A DNA stretch of 37,852 nucleotides from an uncultured Clostridia bacterium (GTDB taxonomy: Bacteria > Bacillota > Clostridia > Lachnospirales > Cellulosilyticaceae), in the NCBI GenBank assembly GCA_937921505.1, contig CAKZUB010000096.1:1-37852 (forward strand), in the 5' to 3' direction. The notes beneath the pieces were generated by a model. That model saw nothing but the letters and a program-made list of their open reading frames with translations, was not told where the DNA came from and made no database searches. Below, one piece after another: positions 1-8,055 of this stretch. Position 1 is the first letter of the stretch; each line of letters starts with the position of its first letter. The translations under genes were made by a program, and so were the position numbers.

Positions 1-113
1 CTGGACTGATGGATTTTCTGAATTCACTTGGAAAACCGAAATAATTATGTGAAGAGAACCTTGTTAATCTAACCTGGGAACCCTTATAAATAAAGGTTTC
101 CCAGATTAAGTCT
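1..113. other. Left edge flanking the recombinase trio
   Basis: No complete gene is visible. Two short open frames enter from the left edge; one ends at a stop near 40-42 and the other at 50-52. Either could be the last codons of an upstream plus-strand gene, but both are too short to identify. The stretch also holds the hairpin listed at 74-104 and the sequence ATTATGTGAAGAG near 43-55. That sequence loosely resembles the ATTATGTTGAG boxes on the other side of the trio, read on the opposite strand, so an element end could lie here. Confidence 0.3.
74..104 (-). terminator. Stem-loop after the recombinase operon
   Basis: CTGGGAA (74-80) pairs with TTCCCAG (98-104). CCTT (82-85) pairs with AAGG (93-96), leaving one mismatch and a short AT loop. 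Further AATCT/AGATT complementarity lies outside, after a bulge. It sits just beyond the stop codon of the last minus-strand recombinase gene. No clear U-tract follows on the minus strand, so it could be a weak terminator or part of the end structure of the element. Confidence 0.5.
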
Positions 114-1031
114 TTACATAATGTTTTGCTTGTCATAATAACGTTCTGTAGTATTAAGATCAGAATGCCCTAGAATATCACGGATGTAAACGATGTTGTT
201 GCCAGCCTGAAGCATGTGCATGGCTTTGCTATGTCTCAGCGTATGTGGAGAAATTTTATCAGGAAAAAGCAAACGATTACTTTTTTTCCCTGATGCCACA
301 TACTTATCCAAAATATATTTAATGCCAGAACGTGACAATTTTCCACCAGCTCTATTGGTAAAAATGTATTCTTCTTGTGAATCTAAAAGATTGACCTTCC
401 ACCTCGAAATATATTCAGTAAGATACTTAGTCGTTTGTGGAAGAAGTGGAACAATTCGGGTTTTGTTGCCTTTTCCATTAATTTTTACAATCGGTGGGGA
501 TTGGAAGCGGATATCTTTAAATTTTAGATCAGTTATCTCACTTACTCTTGCACCAGTGTCATAGGTAAAGGCGAGCAGTGTTAAATCTCTCAGACCTTCA
601 TTTGTTGATGAATCCGGTTGCCTTAAAAGACAGCTCATTGCATCTGAGGACAGGTATGACATGCTAGGCTTCGGTGTTTTCTTAAGCTTTATACTGCACA
701 CCTCCTCTGAAAGCTTCAAAAATTCCGGATTTTCTGTGGAAAGCCATTTGCAAAAAGTCCTCAGCACGACAAAACGCTGGTTGCGAGAAGAAAGGCTGCA
801 TCCCCGGGAACTTTCAAGCCATCCTGCAAATTCCAAAAGGATCTCTCTTGTCAAAAATCTCATAGAAAGCCTTTCCGGAGTCATCTGCTTTTCTGTTTTT
901 ATAAACATAATTAGCAATGAAAATGTGTCCCGATATGAAAGAATGCTATTAGTTGAAAGACCTCGATCACCAGGTAGATATACAGTAAGGTACTTGTTAA
1001 GATAGTATCCGAAAGTATCAGAACTCTTCAT
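114..1031 (-). CDS. Tyrosine recombinase, third gene of a trio
   Basis: This 305-residue protein is a tyrosine site-specific recombinase of the XerC/XerD and phage-integrase superfamily, which cuts and rejoins DNA through a 3'-phosphotyrosine. It has an N-terminal SAM-like core-binding domain (about 1-110) and a C-terminal catalytic domain with all the expected residues: R162 in GARVSE, H263-TL-R266, H289 in ILGHS and the nucleophile Y298 in TERYYD. The ATG start at 1031 has a GGAGGTGAG site at proper spacing and overlaps the end of the preceding recombinase by 14 bases. It is the last gene of a three-gene operon. Of the three products it most resembles ordinary XerD-like integrases. Family assignment is secure; its role in a trio element is inferred from context. 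Confidence 0.93.
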   Translation of the reverse strand: MKSSDTFGYYLNKYLTVYLPGDRGLSTNSILSYRDTFSLLIMFIKTEKQMTPERLSMRFLTREILLEFAGWLESSRGCSLSSRNQRFVVLRTFCKWLSTENPEFLKLSEEVCSIKLKKTPKPSMSYLSSDAMSCLLRQPDSSTNEGLRDLTLLAFTYDTGARVSEITDLKFKDIRFQSPPIVKINGKGNKTRIVPLLPQTTKYLTEYISRWKVNLLDSQEEYIFTNRAGGKLSRSGIKYILDKYVASGKKSNRLLFPDKISPHTLRHSKAMHMLQAGNNIVYIRDILGHSDLNTTERYYDKQNIM

Positions 1032-2010
1032 TCGCTCTCACCTCCGGGAAAATTTCTGGCAGATGGAGCTGCAGGCTGTCCGTAACTGTTGATAGTCTGT
1101 CTTCTGTTAATCGAATATATCTTTCGGTTGATTTTACACCTGAGTGACCAAGATAAGCCGCAAGGATGGGTAAGGCAATATACAGATCATATCCGTCGTC
1201 ACACAGTCTGTTCATAGTGACAACTGCAAATGTATGTCGGAAATCATGTATTCTTGGTCCACGAAGTCTTCCCTCATAAGGAATACCACTATCTTTCAGT
1301 ATCATCCTAAAGCGGGTATAAATAGAACTTTGAGTTAGAGGCTGATCCAACCGATAGTAAAAAATAGGTGAATCTTTCTTTAATTCATTTACGTGCTCAT
1401 CAACATAAGTTTTCATCACTTTTGACAGTGATTCAGACATTGGGATCAGGCGCTCTTTATCAAGCTTCGTATGCTTTAGGCTGATGACATTCGTACTGAA
1501 ATCAATATCGCCAAGTGTGATTTGTAATGCCTCTGAAATTCGGAGGCCGCAGCTATATAATAGCCGAAATAGTACAGGAGTACACTGATGCAGATTTGGA
1601 TATACCTTCGATGGCTTGATGTGATCCACCGTATGCCATATTGCAGCTACCTCATCTGATGTAAAGATATGTGGAACGAAGGCAGTATTCTTTGAACACC
1701 TGATATTAGGTATCCTCATCTGTATATATCCTATCGAAAAAATATACTTCGCCCACGCTGTCATGGTTGAAGCATAATTAGATCGAGTTTTTAGGCTCCT
1801 GTTATCTGATTCATTTATCCACTTGAAAATAGCATCTTCCGGTAAATTTTCATGGATATAGTGTTCGTGGCAAAAACGGATAAAGTAATGCAGAGTTCTT
1901 TCTTCGGATGTATATTTGAGTCCTATCGATTGTTTGAACTCCAAAAAGTCCTGGCATAATTGGCTCATTTCAGATAAAGGTATTGGTTTCAAAGTTTTTC
2001 CATTATTCAT
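1018..2010 (-). CDS. Tyrosine recombinase, second gene of a trio
   Basis: This 330-residue tyrosine recombinase keeps the catalytic set R157 (GLRISEAL), H255-DF-R258, H289 (LGHSG) and Y298 (ERYI). The insertion between HxxR and the second His is longer than usual. I place the start at ATG 2010, because GGAGG lies just upstream; a longer in-frame reading to 2055 would put that site inside the gene. The gene then overlaps the end of the first recombinase by 8 bases and its own 3' end overlaps the third, so the three are translationally coupled. This order and overlap match RIT elements, where three different tyrosine recombinases act together. Tn554-type TnpA/TnpB are more distant relatives. 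Confidence 0.92.
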   Translation of the reverse strand: MNNGKTLKPIPLSEMSQLCQDFLEFKQSIGLKYTSEERTLHYFIRFCHEHYIHENLPEDAIFKWINESDNRSLKTRSNYASTMTAWAKYIFSIGYIQMRIPNIRCSKNTAFVPHIFTSDEVAAIWHTVDHIKPSKVYPNLHQCTPVLFRLLYSCGLRISEALQITLGDIDFSTNVISLKHTKLDKERLIPMSESLSKVMKTYVDEHVNELKKDSPIFYYRLDQPLTQSSIYTRFRMILKDSGIPYEGRLRGPRIHDFRHTFAVVTMNRLCDDGYDLYIALPILAAYLGHSGVKSTERYIRLTEDRLSTVTDSLQLHLPEIFPEVRANEEF

Positions 2011-3235
2011 AGTCTGGGACCTCCAAAGAACATTGACGAAGTTTTTCAATATCACTCTTTATATAGCTAGATGCCGAATTGGAATTTACGTGACCAAGGA
2101 TGTTCCCAATCACATTCACCGGCGTATCTTTTTCAAGTAGCCTACTGGCAAGACTGTGCCTTAAGGAATGTAGGCCGTGTCGCCTGTTTCCAGGAGATTT
2201 TATGCCACTGCTTCCGTAATACTTGTTAAACATATGGTATACCAAACTATTCGTAAGCTTCTGATACGGAAGCGTATGTTGTACAAATATTTCCTGCGCA
2301 ACTGTCTTAGGGCGGCCATTCATCCAGTAATCAATAACAGCTTTACCAATCCGCTCTGAAAGAGGGAGTGTCAGTGGTTCTCCAGTCTTTTGTTGAACAA
2401 GATTTAAGCAGCCATACTTCCAGTTAAAATTGTCAATGGTGAGACTTAAAATATCTCCAGTACGAAGTCCGAGGTTGGCAGCTACTGCCATAATTGCATA
2501 ATCTCGCTTTCCGGTTGGATTTGCTCGATCAATGGAATTGAGCATCAGCTCGATTTCTTCTTTGCTCCATACCTTGTCCAGCTTCGCTTTTGCATAGTAG
2601 TGAATACGAGGCACATATTCAGAAAAATCGGTTGAACATACCCCTGTTTTATGAAAGTATCGAAGGGCATGAACAATAGTACCGCGTATATTAACAAGAT
2701 GTGCTTTTGAATAGTGGGAAAGTGTTTTGAAGTATTCATATAAATGAACAGCTTCTATCTGATTGGGAGCCACCACCCGAGTATGCAGAAAACAAACGAA
2801 CCGTGACAAATACAATTCATCTTTTCTACAGGTCTGGTCAGCATATCCCAAAGACTTGCGGTCTTCAATGAATTTTCTACAAATATCTTCGTATTTTTCT
2901 GGCCATTTAATAACTTCACCATGTGGTATTTTGGGGATGTAGCCATGCAGCTTAAAATCTGTCAAAGCACGAAGTGCACGGACCTTCTGCGTCATATATG
3001 GTGACAAAGAAGAATCATTCACTCCATTTTCTCCAATAGACATGTGGTATTTTTCGAGCATATATTGCTCGGCTAGTTCGGCGCTGTAGTGTGTAATACC
3101 CTGGCTTAAACCAAAATTATACACACTGCGCCATGTGCGTATATAGCAAGTTACAGAGGTATAGGTATACCCTTGCTCCTCCATGTGATTTCTTGCCATC
3201 TGCATTAGTTCTAAGAACTCAACATTATTATTCAT
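2003..3235 (-). CDS. Tyrosine recombinase, first gene of a trio
   Basis: This 410-residue protein is the promoter-proximal and largest recombinase of the trio. The catalytic domain occupies roughly 220-400, with R258 (GLRTGD), H356-SL-R359, H382 (LGHVNS) and Y391 (SSYIKSD). The long N-terminal region (1-215) probably has two helical DNA-binding or arm-binding parts. The start at 3235 is chosen because AGGAGGTGG lies 6 bases upstream; the longer reading from 3250 would begin inside that ribosome site. The leader region upstream carries the AACATAAT repeats, which may be recombinase binding sites. Membership of the family is certain; the exact recombination sites are not identified. Confidence 0.93.
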   Translation of the reverse strand: MNNNVEFLELMQMARNHMEEQGYTYTSVTCYIRTWRSVYNFGLSQGITHYSAELAEQYMLEKYHMSIGENGVNDSSLSPYMTQKVRALRALTDFKLHGYIPKIPHGEVIKWPEKYEDICRKFIEDRKSLGYADQTCRKDELYLSRFVCFLHTRVVAPNQIEAVHLYEYFKTLSHYSKAHLVNIRGTIVHALRYFHKTGVCSTDFSEYVPRIHYYAKAKLDKVWSKEEIELMLNSIDRANPTGKRDYAIMAVAANLGLRTGDILSLTIDNFNWKYGCLNLVQQKTGEPLTLPLSERIGKAVIDYWMNGRPKTVAQEIFVQHTLPYQKLTNSLVYHMFNKYYGSSGIKSPGNRRHGLHSLRHSLASRLLEKDTPVNVIGNILGHVNSNSASSYIKSDIEKLRQCSLEVPDYE

Positions 3236-3248
3236 AAAAACCACCTCC

Positions 3249-3376
3249 ATAATGTTGAGTAATTTACAAAAATACAGATATATATACGTAAAAAACCGTT
3301 GTTTTATAAGTGATTTTATGAAGAGAGTTTTACCAACTCAACATAATCACTTACTCAACATAATAGGCATTATGTT
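3249..3376. repeat. Cluster of ACTCAACATAAT boxes upstream of the trio
   Basis: ACTCAACATAAT occurs twice as a direct repeat with a 17-base period (3336-3347 and 3353-3364). The second copy is followed by an inverted ATTATGTT (3369-3376), giving an 8-base palindrome with a 4-base loop. A further inverted copy, ATGTTGAGTAA, lies at 3252-3262, directly before the ribosome site of the first recombinase. Such iterated boxes fit recombinase binding or crossover sites, or an autoregulatory operator. Function is inferred. Confidence 0.6.
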
Positions 3377-3431
3377 CAGCTACACATAACGCTTATATAA
3401 AACAAACTAGAATACAGCAGGAGGGAACACA

Positions 3432-4127
3432 ATGAGAAAGTTTTGGAACTGGGTAAAGAATGAAAACATGAGGACGCTTTATCTTGATGGATATATTGCT
3501 CAAGAGAGTTGGTTTGATGATGAGATTAGCCCTAAGCAATTTAAATCAGAACTCTATGCAGCAAATGGGGATATTTCTATCTTTTTAAATTCACCAGGAG
3601 GAGATGTATTCGCCGCTTCACAAATCTACACCATGCTAAAGGAATATCCTGGAATTGTGACTGTTAAAATTGATGGCATAGCTGCAAGTGCTGCATCTGT
3701 AATTGCTATGGCAGCTGATTATGTACTACTATCACCAGTTGCTATGATGATGATTCATAATCCAGCCACTGCAGTATTTGGCGAAGCTATAGATTTAAAA
3801 GGTGCTATCGATATGCTGTGCGAGGTAAAAGAAAGTATTATCAATGCCTACCAACAAAAGACAACTCTTAGTAGAGCAAAGATCTCGCACATGATGGATG
3901 CTGAAACATGGTTTAGTGCTAACAAAGCAGTAGAACTAGGCTTTGCAGATAAGATTATGTATACCGATACTGAAGGAACCAGTGATTTACAAACTTTTAT
4001 GTTCGATAAAGTTACCGTAACAAATGCGTTAATTCAAAAGATGCCAAAGGCTAAAATAATTCCGCCACAAGTAGCAGGCGTTCCTATAGAGCAACTAAAT
4101 AAAAGACTAGAACTTATAAAACATTAA
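3432..4127 (+). CDS. Phage prohead (head maturation) protease, ClpP-like
   Basis: This 231-residue serine protease of the ClpP/S14-like prohead family cleaves scaffold or capsid N-termini during head maturation. Catalytic Ser86 lies in GIAAS and His109 in MMIHNP; an acidic residue near 156-158 (MMDAETWF) is the likely third member. The early NSPGG motif (53-57) is the ClpP oxyanion-loop signature. A strong GGAGGG site precedes ATG 3432. In HK97-like genomes this gene follows the portal and precedes the major capsid gene. The capsid gene does follow here, but the upstream neighbour is the RIT-like trio. Confidence 0.93.
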   Translation: MRKFWNWVKNENMRTLYLDGYIAQESWFDDEISPKQFKSELYAANGDISIFLNSPGGDVFAASQIYTMLKEYPGIVTVKIDGIAASAASVIAMAADYVLLSPVAMMMIHNPATAVFGEAIDLKGAIDMLCEVKESIINAYQQKTTLSRAKISHMMDAETWFSANKAVELGFADKIMYTDTEGTSDLQTFMFDKVTVTNALIQKMPKAKIIPPQVAGVPIEQLNKRLELIKH

Positions 4128-4143
4128 ATTGGAGGGATATAGA

Positions 4144-5340
4144 ATGAGTAAAATTTTAGAACTTAGAGAAAAAAGAGCAACACTCTGGGATAGCACAAAA
4201 GCTTTCTTAGATAGTAAAAGGGATGATAAAGGCTTATTATCAGCTGAGGATACATCAACTTACGAAAGGATGGAAACAGATGTAGTGAACCTAGGAAAAG
4301 AGATTGAGCGCCTTGAACGTCAGTTAGCTCTTGATTTAGAATTATCTAGACCTATTAATACACCGATTAAGAATAAGCCAATGCTTCCAAATGGTGAAGA
4401 CAAGATAGGAAGGGCTACCAATGAATATCATAATGCTTTCTGGCAGGCTATGCGTTATAAAAACAGCTTTGATATTCAGAATGCTCTTCAAGTTGGAACC
4501 GACAGTGAAGGAGGGTATTTAGCACCTGATGAGTTTGAACGCACCCTCATTGAGAGCCTTGAAGAAGAGAATATATTCCGTCAGCTTGCTAAAGTTATTA
4601 CAACCTCTTCAGGTGATAAGAAAATCCCAGTTGTGGCAAGTAAAGGTACCGCTTCGTGGGTAGATGAAGAAGGTGTTATTCCAGAAAGTGATGATGCATT
4701 TGGTCAAGTATCTATTGGTGCTTATAAACTAGCTACGATGATTAAAGTATCAGAAGAGCTTCTTAATGACTCAGTTTTTAATCTTGAACAATATATTGCT
4801 AAAGAGTTTGCAAGACGTATTGGTGCTAAAGAAGAGGAAGCCTTCTTCACTGGAGATGGAACGGGTAAACCTACAGGTATTTTCAACATAACAGGTGGTG
4901 CGACACTTGGTATTACTACTGCAAGTGCAACAGCTATTACTTTAGATGAGATTATGGATTTATTCTATTCCTTAAAATCTCCTTATCGTAAGAAGTCAAC
5001 CTTTGTTATGAACGATGCAACCGTGAAGGCTATTCGAAAACTTAAGGATAGTACCGGTCAATATATCTGGCAGCCATCTATTACAGCGGGCACACCAGAT
5101 ACAATTCTCAATAGACCTGTTAAAACATCAGCTTATGCACCAATTCTTGAATCGAGTTCTAAAGCAATTGCTTTTGGTGACTTTAGCTACTATTGGGTAG
5201 CAGACCGTCAAGGCAGAAGTTTTCAACGACTTAATGAACTTTATGCTGCAACAGGTCAAGTAGGTTTTAGGGCGACACAAAGAGTAGATGGTAAGCTTAT
5301 CTTACCTGAAGCGATTAAAGTATTACAGATGAAGGCTTAG
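4144..5340 (+). CDS. Phage major capsid protein, HK97 fold
   Basis: This 399-residue protein is an HK97-family major capsid protein. Residues 1 to about 90 are helical and charged and would act as the delta (scaffold) domain. A mature shell domain begins around the LQVGTDSEGGYLAPDEF region, typical of this family. The protease just upstream probably removes the N-terminal part. The start is ATG 4144, with GGAGGG 8 bases upstream; a TTG at 4129 in the same frame would lie before that site and is unlikely. Only a short gap separates it from the protease gene, consistent with one late operon. Confidence 0.94.
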   Translation: MSKILELREKRATLWDSTKAFLDSKRDDKGLLSAEDTSTYERMETDVVNLGKEIERLERQLALDLELSRPINTPIKNKPMLPNGEDKIGRATNEYHNAFWQAMRYKNSFDIQNALQVGTDSEGGYLAPDEFERTLIESLEEENIFRQLAKVITTSSGDKKIPVVASKGTASWVDEEGVIPESDDAFGQVSIGAYKLATMIKVSEELLNDSVFNLEQYIAKEFARRIGAKEEEAFFTGDGTGKPTGIFNITGGATLGITTASATAITLDEIMDLFYSLKSPYRKKSTFVMNDATVKAIRKLKDSTGQYIWQPSITAGTPDTILNRPVKTSAYAPILESSSKAIAFGDFSYYWVADRQGRSFQRLNELYAATGQVGFRATQRVDGKLILPEAIKVLQMKA

Positions 5341-5348
5341 GTGATAGC

Positions 5349-5570
5349 ATGGCAAATACAAAGAATTATGGAGAGCAAGGCGGAGATAAATGGGTTGTTG
5401 GTGGGACACTTGAAGTGACTGCTGATGGCCTTATTTTATTGGAGGAAAGACCTTTAACAAGGGCAGAAATGCAAGCTGAAAGTAAAGCAAGTACAATTGC
5501 TGGACTTACATCAGACTTTAATAACCTTCTAGCAAAGCTAAAAATATCAGGCTTAATGAAAACAGAATAG
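5349..5570 (+). CDS. Head-fibre-like small phage protein
   Basis: This 73-residue protein lies directly after the capsid gene. Its N-terminal part is Gly-rich with a WVVGGTLEVTADG beta segment, followed by a short helical C-terminus (FNNLLAKLKISGLM). This matches the small proteins often annotated as head fibre or head decoration proteins in Firmicute siphophages. Its role would be on the capsid surface. The assignment relies on pattern and position; no catalytic motif is expected. Confidence 0.7.
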   Translation: MANTKNYGEQGGDKWVVGGTLEVTADGLILLEERPLTRAEMQAESKASTIAGLTSDFNNLLAKLKISGLMKTE

Positions 5571-5588
5571 CAAAAGAGGTGATAAGGC

Positions 5589-5864
5589 ATGACAGTAACA
5601 CTAGATGAAATGAAGTTGTTTTTAAGAGTAGATGGTAACAATGAGGATGCTCTTATCACCTCATTTATTTCTACAGCAGAAGAGATGTGCGAAGGAATAC
5701 TGAGGTATGCACTGACAGATTTAGAAACTATCCCTGAAACAGTTAAGCAGTCTATTTATTACGCTGTATCCTGCTTCTATGAGCAAAGAGAAAAGGCGGA
5801 TGCAAAGGCTATCCTTGAACTCATGAAAAGCCTTCTCTTTAGTTATCGCAAAGAGGAGTGGTGA
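5589..5864 (+). CDS. Head-tail connector (gp6-like) protein
   Basis: This 91-residue all-helical protein begins MTVTLDEMKLFLRVD and contains DALITSFISTAEEMCEG. This is the signature of the HK97 gp6/SPP1 gp15-like connector family, which forms a ring below the portal. A GAGGTGATAAGGC site precedes ATG 5589. Position between capsid and head-closure genes agrees. Confidence 0.88.
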   Translation: MTVTLDEMKLFLRVDGNNEDALITSFISTAEEMCEGILRYALTDLETIPETVKQSIYYAVSCFYEQREKADAKAILELMKSLLFSYRKEEW

Positions 5865-5868
5865 TGGA

Positions 5869-6198
5869 ATGATTGGAAACCTTAGACATAGAATAACACT
5901 TCAAAAGCCAGTCATCATTAAAGATAGTATTGGACAAGAAGTTGAAGAATGGCGGGAAGTAGCTACTGTGTGGGCTAGTGTAGAACCTTTATCAGGTAAA
6001 GAGTATTTTAATGCTCAGCAAGTTAATAGTGAGATAAGTAACAAAATTATTATTAGATATATAAATGATCTGTCTTCTCAGTGGGTGGTTCAGTTTGGGG
6101 ATCGCATTTTTAATATACTTTCAGTTATCAACTTTGAAGAAAGAAATATCTATTTGCAGCTCCTATGCTCTGAGAAAGTAGGTCTTACAAATGATTGA
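5869..6198 (+). CDS. Phage head closure (head-tail adaptor) protein
   Basis: This 109-residue protein starts MIGNLRHRITLQKPV, typical of the SPP1 gp16-like head-closure family that plugs the connector after DNA packaging. The middle part (WASVEPLSGKEYFNAQQ) is also a family hallmark. It starts 5 bases after the connector stop and overlaps the next gene by 8 bases. Confidence 0.9.
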   Translation: MIGNLRHRITLQKPVIIKDSIGQEVEEWREVATVWASVEPLSGKEYFNAQQVNSEISNKIIIRYINDLSSQWVVQFGDRIFNILSVINFEERNIYLQLLCSEKVGLTND

Positions 6199-6532
6199 TT
6201 TAAATCTTGAAATAGCTAATAGGCTGGCTGCATTTACAGATGAGGTGCAAGAACAGTTAGAGAAAGCGGCTGATGAAGTAACCTCAGAAGCACTTAATAT
6301 GCTTAAACGAACCAGCCCAAAGAAAAAGAAAAAATATGCCAAGAGTTGGATTCGCAAGAAAACACCTCAAGGATATGTTCTTCATAACAGAAGATATTAC
6401 CTAACACACTTGCTTGAACACGGTCATGCCAAACGAGGTGGTGGAAGAGTCGCGGCCATTAAGCATATTGCTCCTGTTGAAGAAGAGACAATTAAAAGTT
6501 TTGAGCAGAAAATAAGAGGTACTCTGCGATGA
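6191..6532 (+). CDS. HK97 gp10-family tail completion protein
   Basis: This 113-residue protein has an N-terminal helical region, a Lys-rich stretch (SPKKKKKYAKSWIRKK) and the LTHLLEHGHAKRGGGRV motif that marks the HK97-gp10-like family of head-tail joining or tail completion proteins. It overlaps the neighbours on both sides (8 bases before, and an ATGA junction after), so translation is probably coupled. Confidence 0.9.
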   Translation: MIDLNLEIANRLAAFTDEVQEQLEKAADEVTSEALNMLKRTSPKKKKKYAKSWIRKKTPQGYVLHNRRYYLTHLLEHGHAKRGGGRVAAIKHIAPVEEETIKSFEQKIRGTLR

Positions 6533-6834
6533 CGACTGACATGTTATATAAACTCTTGGATCAACTCAATTTGCCCTTGGCTTATAGCCACTTTAAAAAT
6601 CCACAAAAGTCACCTTATCTTATTTATATGATTGATGACTCAGATAACTTTGCAGCAGACAATAAGGTTTATCACAAAATAAATAACTTTGCTATAGAGC
6701 TCTACACAGATAAAAAAGACATCCAACTAGAAACACAGCTTGAAGAATTACTGGATGCCCATGATTTGTATTATGAAAAATATGAAGCTTATATTGATAC
6801 AGAAAAATTGTATCAAGTGAGGTATGAAACTTAG
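6529..6834 (+). CDS. Tail terminator/minor capsid-like phage protein
   Basis: This 101-residue protein is encoded from an ATGA overlap with the gp10-like gene. The central pattern (SPYLIYMIDDSDNFAADNKVY) and acidic helical C-terminus match a family usually found between gp10-like and tail tube genes in Firmicute phages. By position it is likely the tail terminator (SPP1 gp17-like). Sequence evidence alone is modest. Confidence 0.7.
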   Translation: MTTDMLYKLLDQLNLPLAYSHFKNPQKSPYLIYMIDDSDNFAADNKVYHKINNFAIELYTDKKDIQLETQLEELLDAHDLYYEKYEAYIDTEKLYQVRYET

Positions 6835-6844
6835 GAGGCTCAGT

Positions 6845-7429
6845 ATGAGTAATAAAATAAAGTTTGGTCTAAAAAATGTACATTATGCTCCTATTACCGA
6901 GACAGTAACAGATGGCGTAACCGAGATATCATTTGCTGTCCCCATTACTATTCCTGGAGCAGTAAATCTCGCATTATCACCCATAGGAGACACAACCCCA
7001 TTCTATGCTGATAATCTAGAGTATTTTACAGCAATTGCTAATAACGGTTATGATGGCACACTTGAAATGGCTCTTGTTCCAGATAGCTTTAAAGTAACTA
7101 TTCTTAGAGAAGTAATAGATACAAACAAGGTGCAGTTTGAAGAAAGTGACACGCAACCGGCTCCTTTTGCTTTGCTTTTTGAGTTCGAAGGAGATTCAAA
7201 AGCTACAAGGCACGCAATGTACTTTTGTAAAGCAGTAAGACCTAGTATTGAGAGTTCCACAAAAGGCCAAGGCATCGAGCCAAAAACAGAAACACTAAAT
7301 TTAACGTGCCGCTCTATGCCAGGCACAACTATTATTAAAGCTAAAACGACTGATGAAACAGAGGCTGCAATTTATACTAACTGGTATAAAACAGTCTATC
7401 AAAAAACAATAACAGAACCGGAGGATTAA
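6845..7429 (+). CDS. Phage major tail tube protein
   Basis: This 195-residue protein begins MSNKIKFGLKNVHYAPI and is of the phi13-type major tail protein family, which polymerises into the siphophage tail tube. AGGAGG at 6833-6838 selects ATG 6845; a longer in-frame reading from 6824 overlaps the previous gene and puts that ribosome site inside the reading frame. It lies directly upstream of the tail chaperone gene, as expected. Confidence 0.9.
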   Translation: MSNKIKFGLKNVHYAPITETVTDGVTEISFAVPITIPGAVNLALSPIGDTTPFYADNLEYFTAIANNGYDGTLEMALVPDSFKVTILREVIDTNKVQFEESDTQPAPFALLFEFEGDSKATRHAMYFCKAVRPSIESSTKGQGIEPKTETLNLTCRSMPGTTIIKAKTTDETEAAIYTNWYKTVYQKTITEPED

Positions 7430-7432
7430 TCT

Positions 7433-7762
7433 ATGGAGAGAATAATTAAAATAGCAGATAAAGCAGTGGCTCTGAAAACAACTGGCGCCACTTTGCTACG
7501 TTATAAAATGCAGTTTGGTAAAGATCTTTTAACAGAGATTTTTAAGCTTGAGGATGCGTGTAAAGATGGAAAAGTTAAAGTAGATAAGTTGGACTTTGAG
7601 CTGTTCATAAACATCTTATGGATCATGGCAAAAACAGCTGTTCCTGAGATCAAACCACTTATTGAATGGCTAGATGACTTTGATGAGTTTCCAATTCTAG
7701 AAATACTTCCTAAAGTAGTAGAAATGATTTCTGCACTTATCCAAACAGCTACAAAAAAGTAG
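7433..7762 (+). CDS. Tail assembly chaperone, short (G-like) form
   Basis: This 109-residue protein would coat the tape measure protein during tail assembly. It contains the ALKTTGATLLRYKMQFGKD pattern of Firmicute tail assembly chaperones. The gene starts at ATG 7433 after a GGAGG site and ends at TAG 7760. The last sense codons form the slippery heptamer described separately. The short product is therefore the equivalent of lambda gpG, and the frameshifted product the equivalent of gpGT. Confidence 0.9.
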   Translation: MERIIKIADKAVALKTTGATLLRYKMQFGKDLLTEIFKLEDACKDGKVKVDKLDFELFINILWIMAKTAVPEIKPLIEWLDDFDEFPILEILPKVVEMISALIQTATKK

Positions 7763-7977
7763 AATCCTCAGGGGATAATAATCATGAGAGTATTACAACA
7801 GAAGGTCTTATGGTTCATGCCATAAGCAGAGGTCTAATGCTCTCAGATTTTCATGAACTGAGTGTGGGGATGATACTAGATTATATAGGTGTATATGATA
7901 TGCTACATGGTGAAAAAGAGAATGGCGAAGATAATTATACAAAGTCTGCTAACCAAAATGACTTTAATAAATTTTAA
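7433..7977 (+). CDS. Tail assembly chaperone, -1 frameshift (GT-like) product
   Basis: Reading shifts -1 at AAAAAAG (7753-7759) and then continues through 72 further codons to TAA at 7975-7977, giving about 181 residues. The added segment includes LMVHAISRGLMLSDFHEL and IGVYDML, typical of gpT-like domains. It has no credible start of its own, and nothing else would explain this open frame. The fused form is expected at a minor ratio and links the chaperone to tail tube subunits. The fixed-frame view of the region alone would miss it. Confidence 0.88.
7753..7759 (+). promoter_or_regulatory. Programmed -1 ribosomal frameshift site
   Basis: A AAA AAG is a canonical X XXY YYZ heptamer. It is in the correct phase for the zero frame (ACA AAA AAG TAG) and lies one codon before the stop. 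The -1 frame is open across the site and for 72 codons after it. Confidence 0.88.
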
Positions 7978-7996
7978 TCTGCTGTAAAGTTTGGTG

Positions 7997-8025
7997 TTTC
8001 ATTTTACGAAGTTTAAGGGTATAAT
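7997..8025 (+). promoter_or_regulatory. Possible promoter of the prophage toxin-antitoxin pair
   Basis: A perfect TATAAT lies at 8020-8025, 30 bases before the antitoxin start. The hexamer 17 bases upstream (TTTCAT, 7997-8002) is a poor -35 match. A dedicated promoter is plausible because the cassette also has its own terminator. Confidence 0.45.
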
Positions 8026-8055
8026 AATATCAACAAATGAAATGGAGGTGTTATT

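Larger units (their letters stand above)
74..3376 (-). mobile_element. Recombinase-in-trio (RIT)-like element
   Basis: Three intact, different, overlapping tyrosine recombinase genes in one orientation, with no cargo, are the hallmark of RIT elements. The right limit is set loosely at the cluster of AACATAAT boxes (3336-3376) and the left at the hairpin beyond the last gene. A clean pair of terminal inverted repeats could not be proven by eye. Phage head genes begin 55 bases beyond the right limit, so the element lies inside or against a prophage late region. The ends given are approximate. Confidence 0.6.

Noticed and set aside
1..52. C-terminus of a phage portal protein at the left edge
   Set aside because: Two short frames end here but they give fewer than 17 codons each, which cannot be assigned.
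661..1005. Plus-strand open frames across the recombinase genes (214-564, 661-1005)
   Set aside because: Shadows of intact minus-strand recombinases with full catalytic sets; no ribosome site and no recognisable protein.
3336..3376. CRISPR array from short AACATAAT repeats
   Set aside because: Repeats are only 8-12 bases with short gaps and inverted copies, and no cas genes are nearby; they look like protein-binding boxes.
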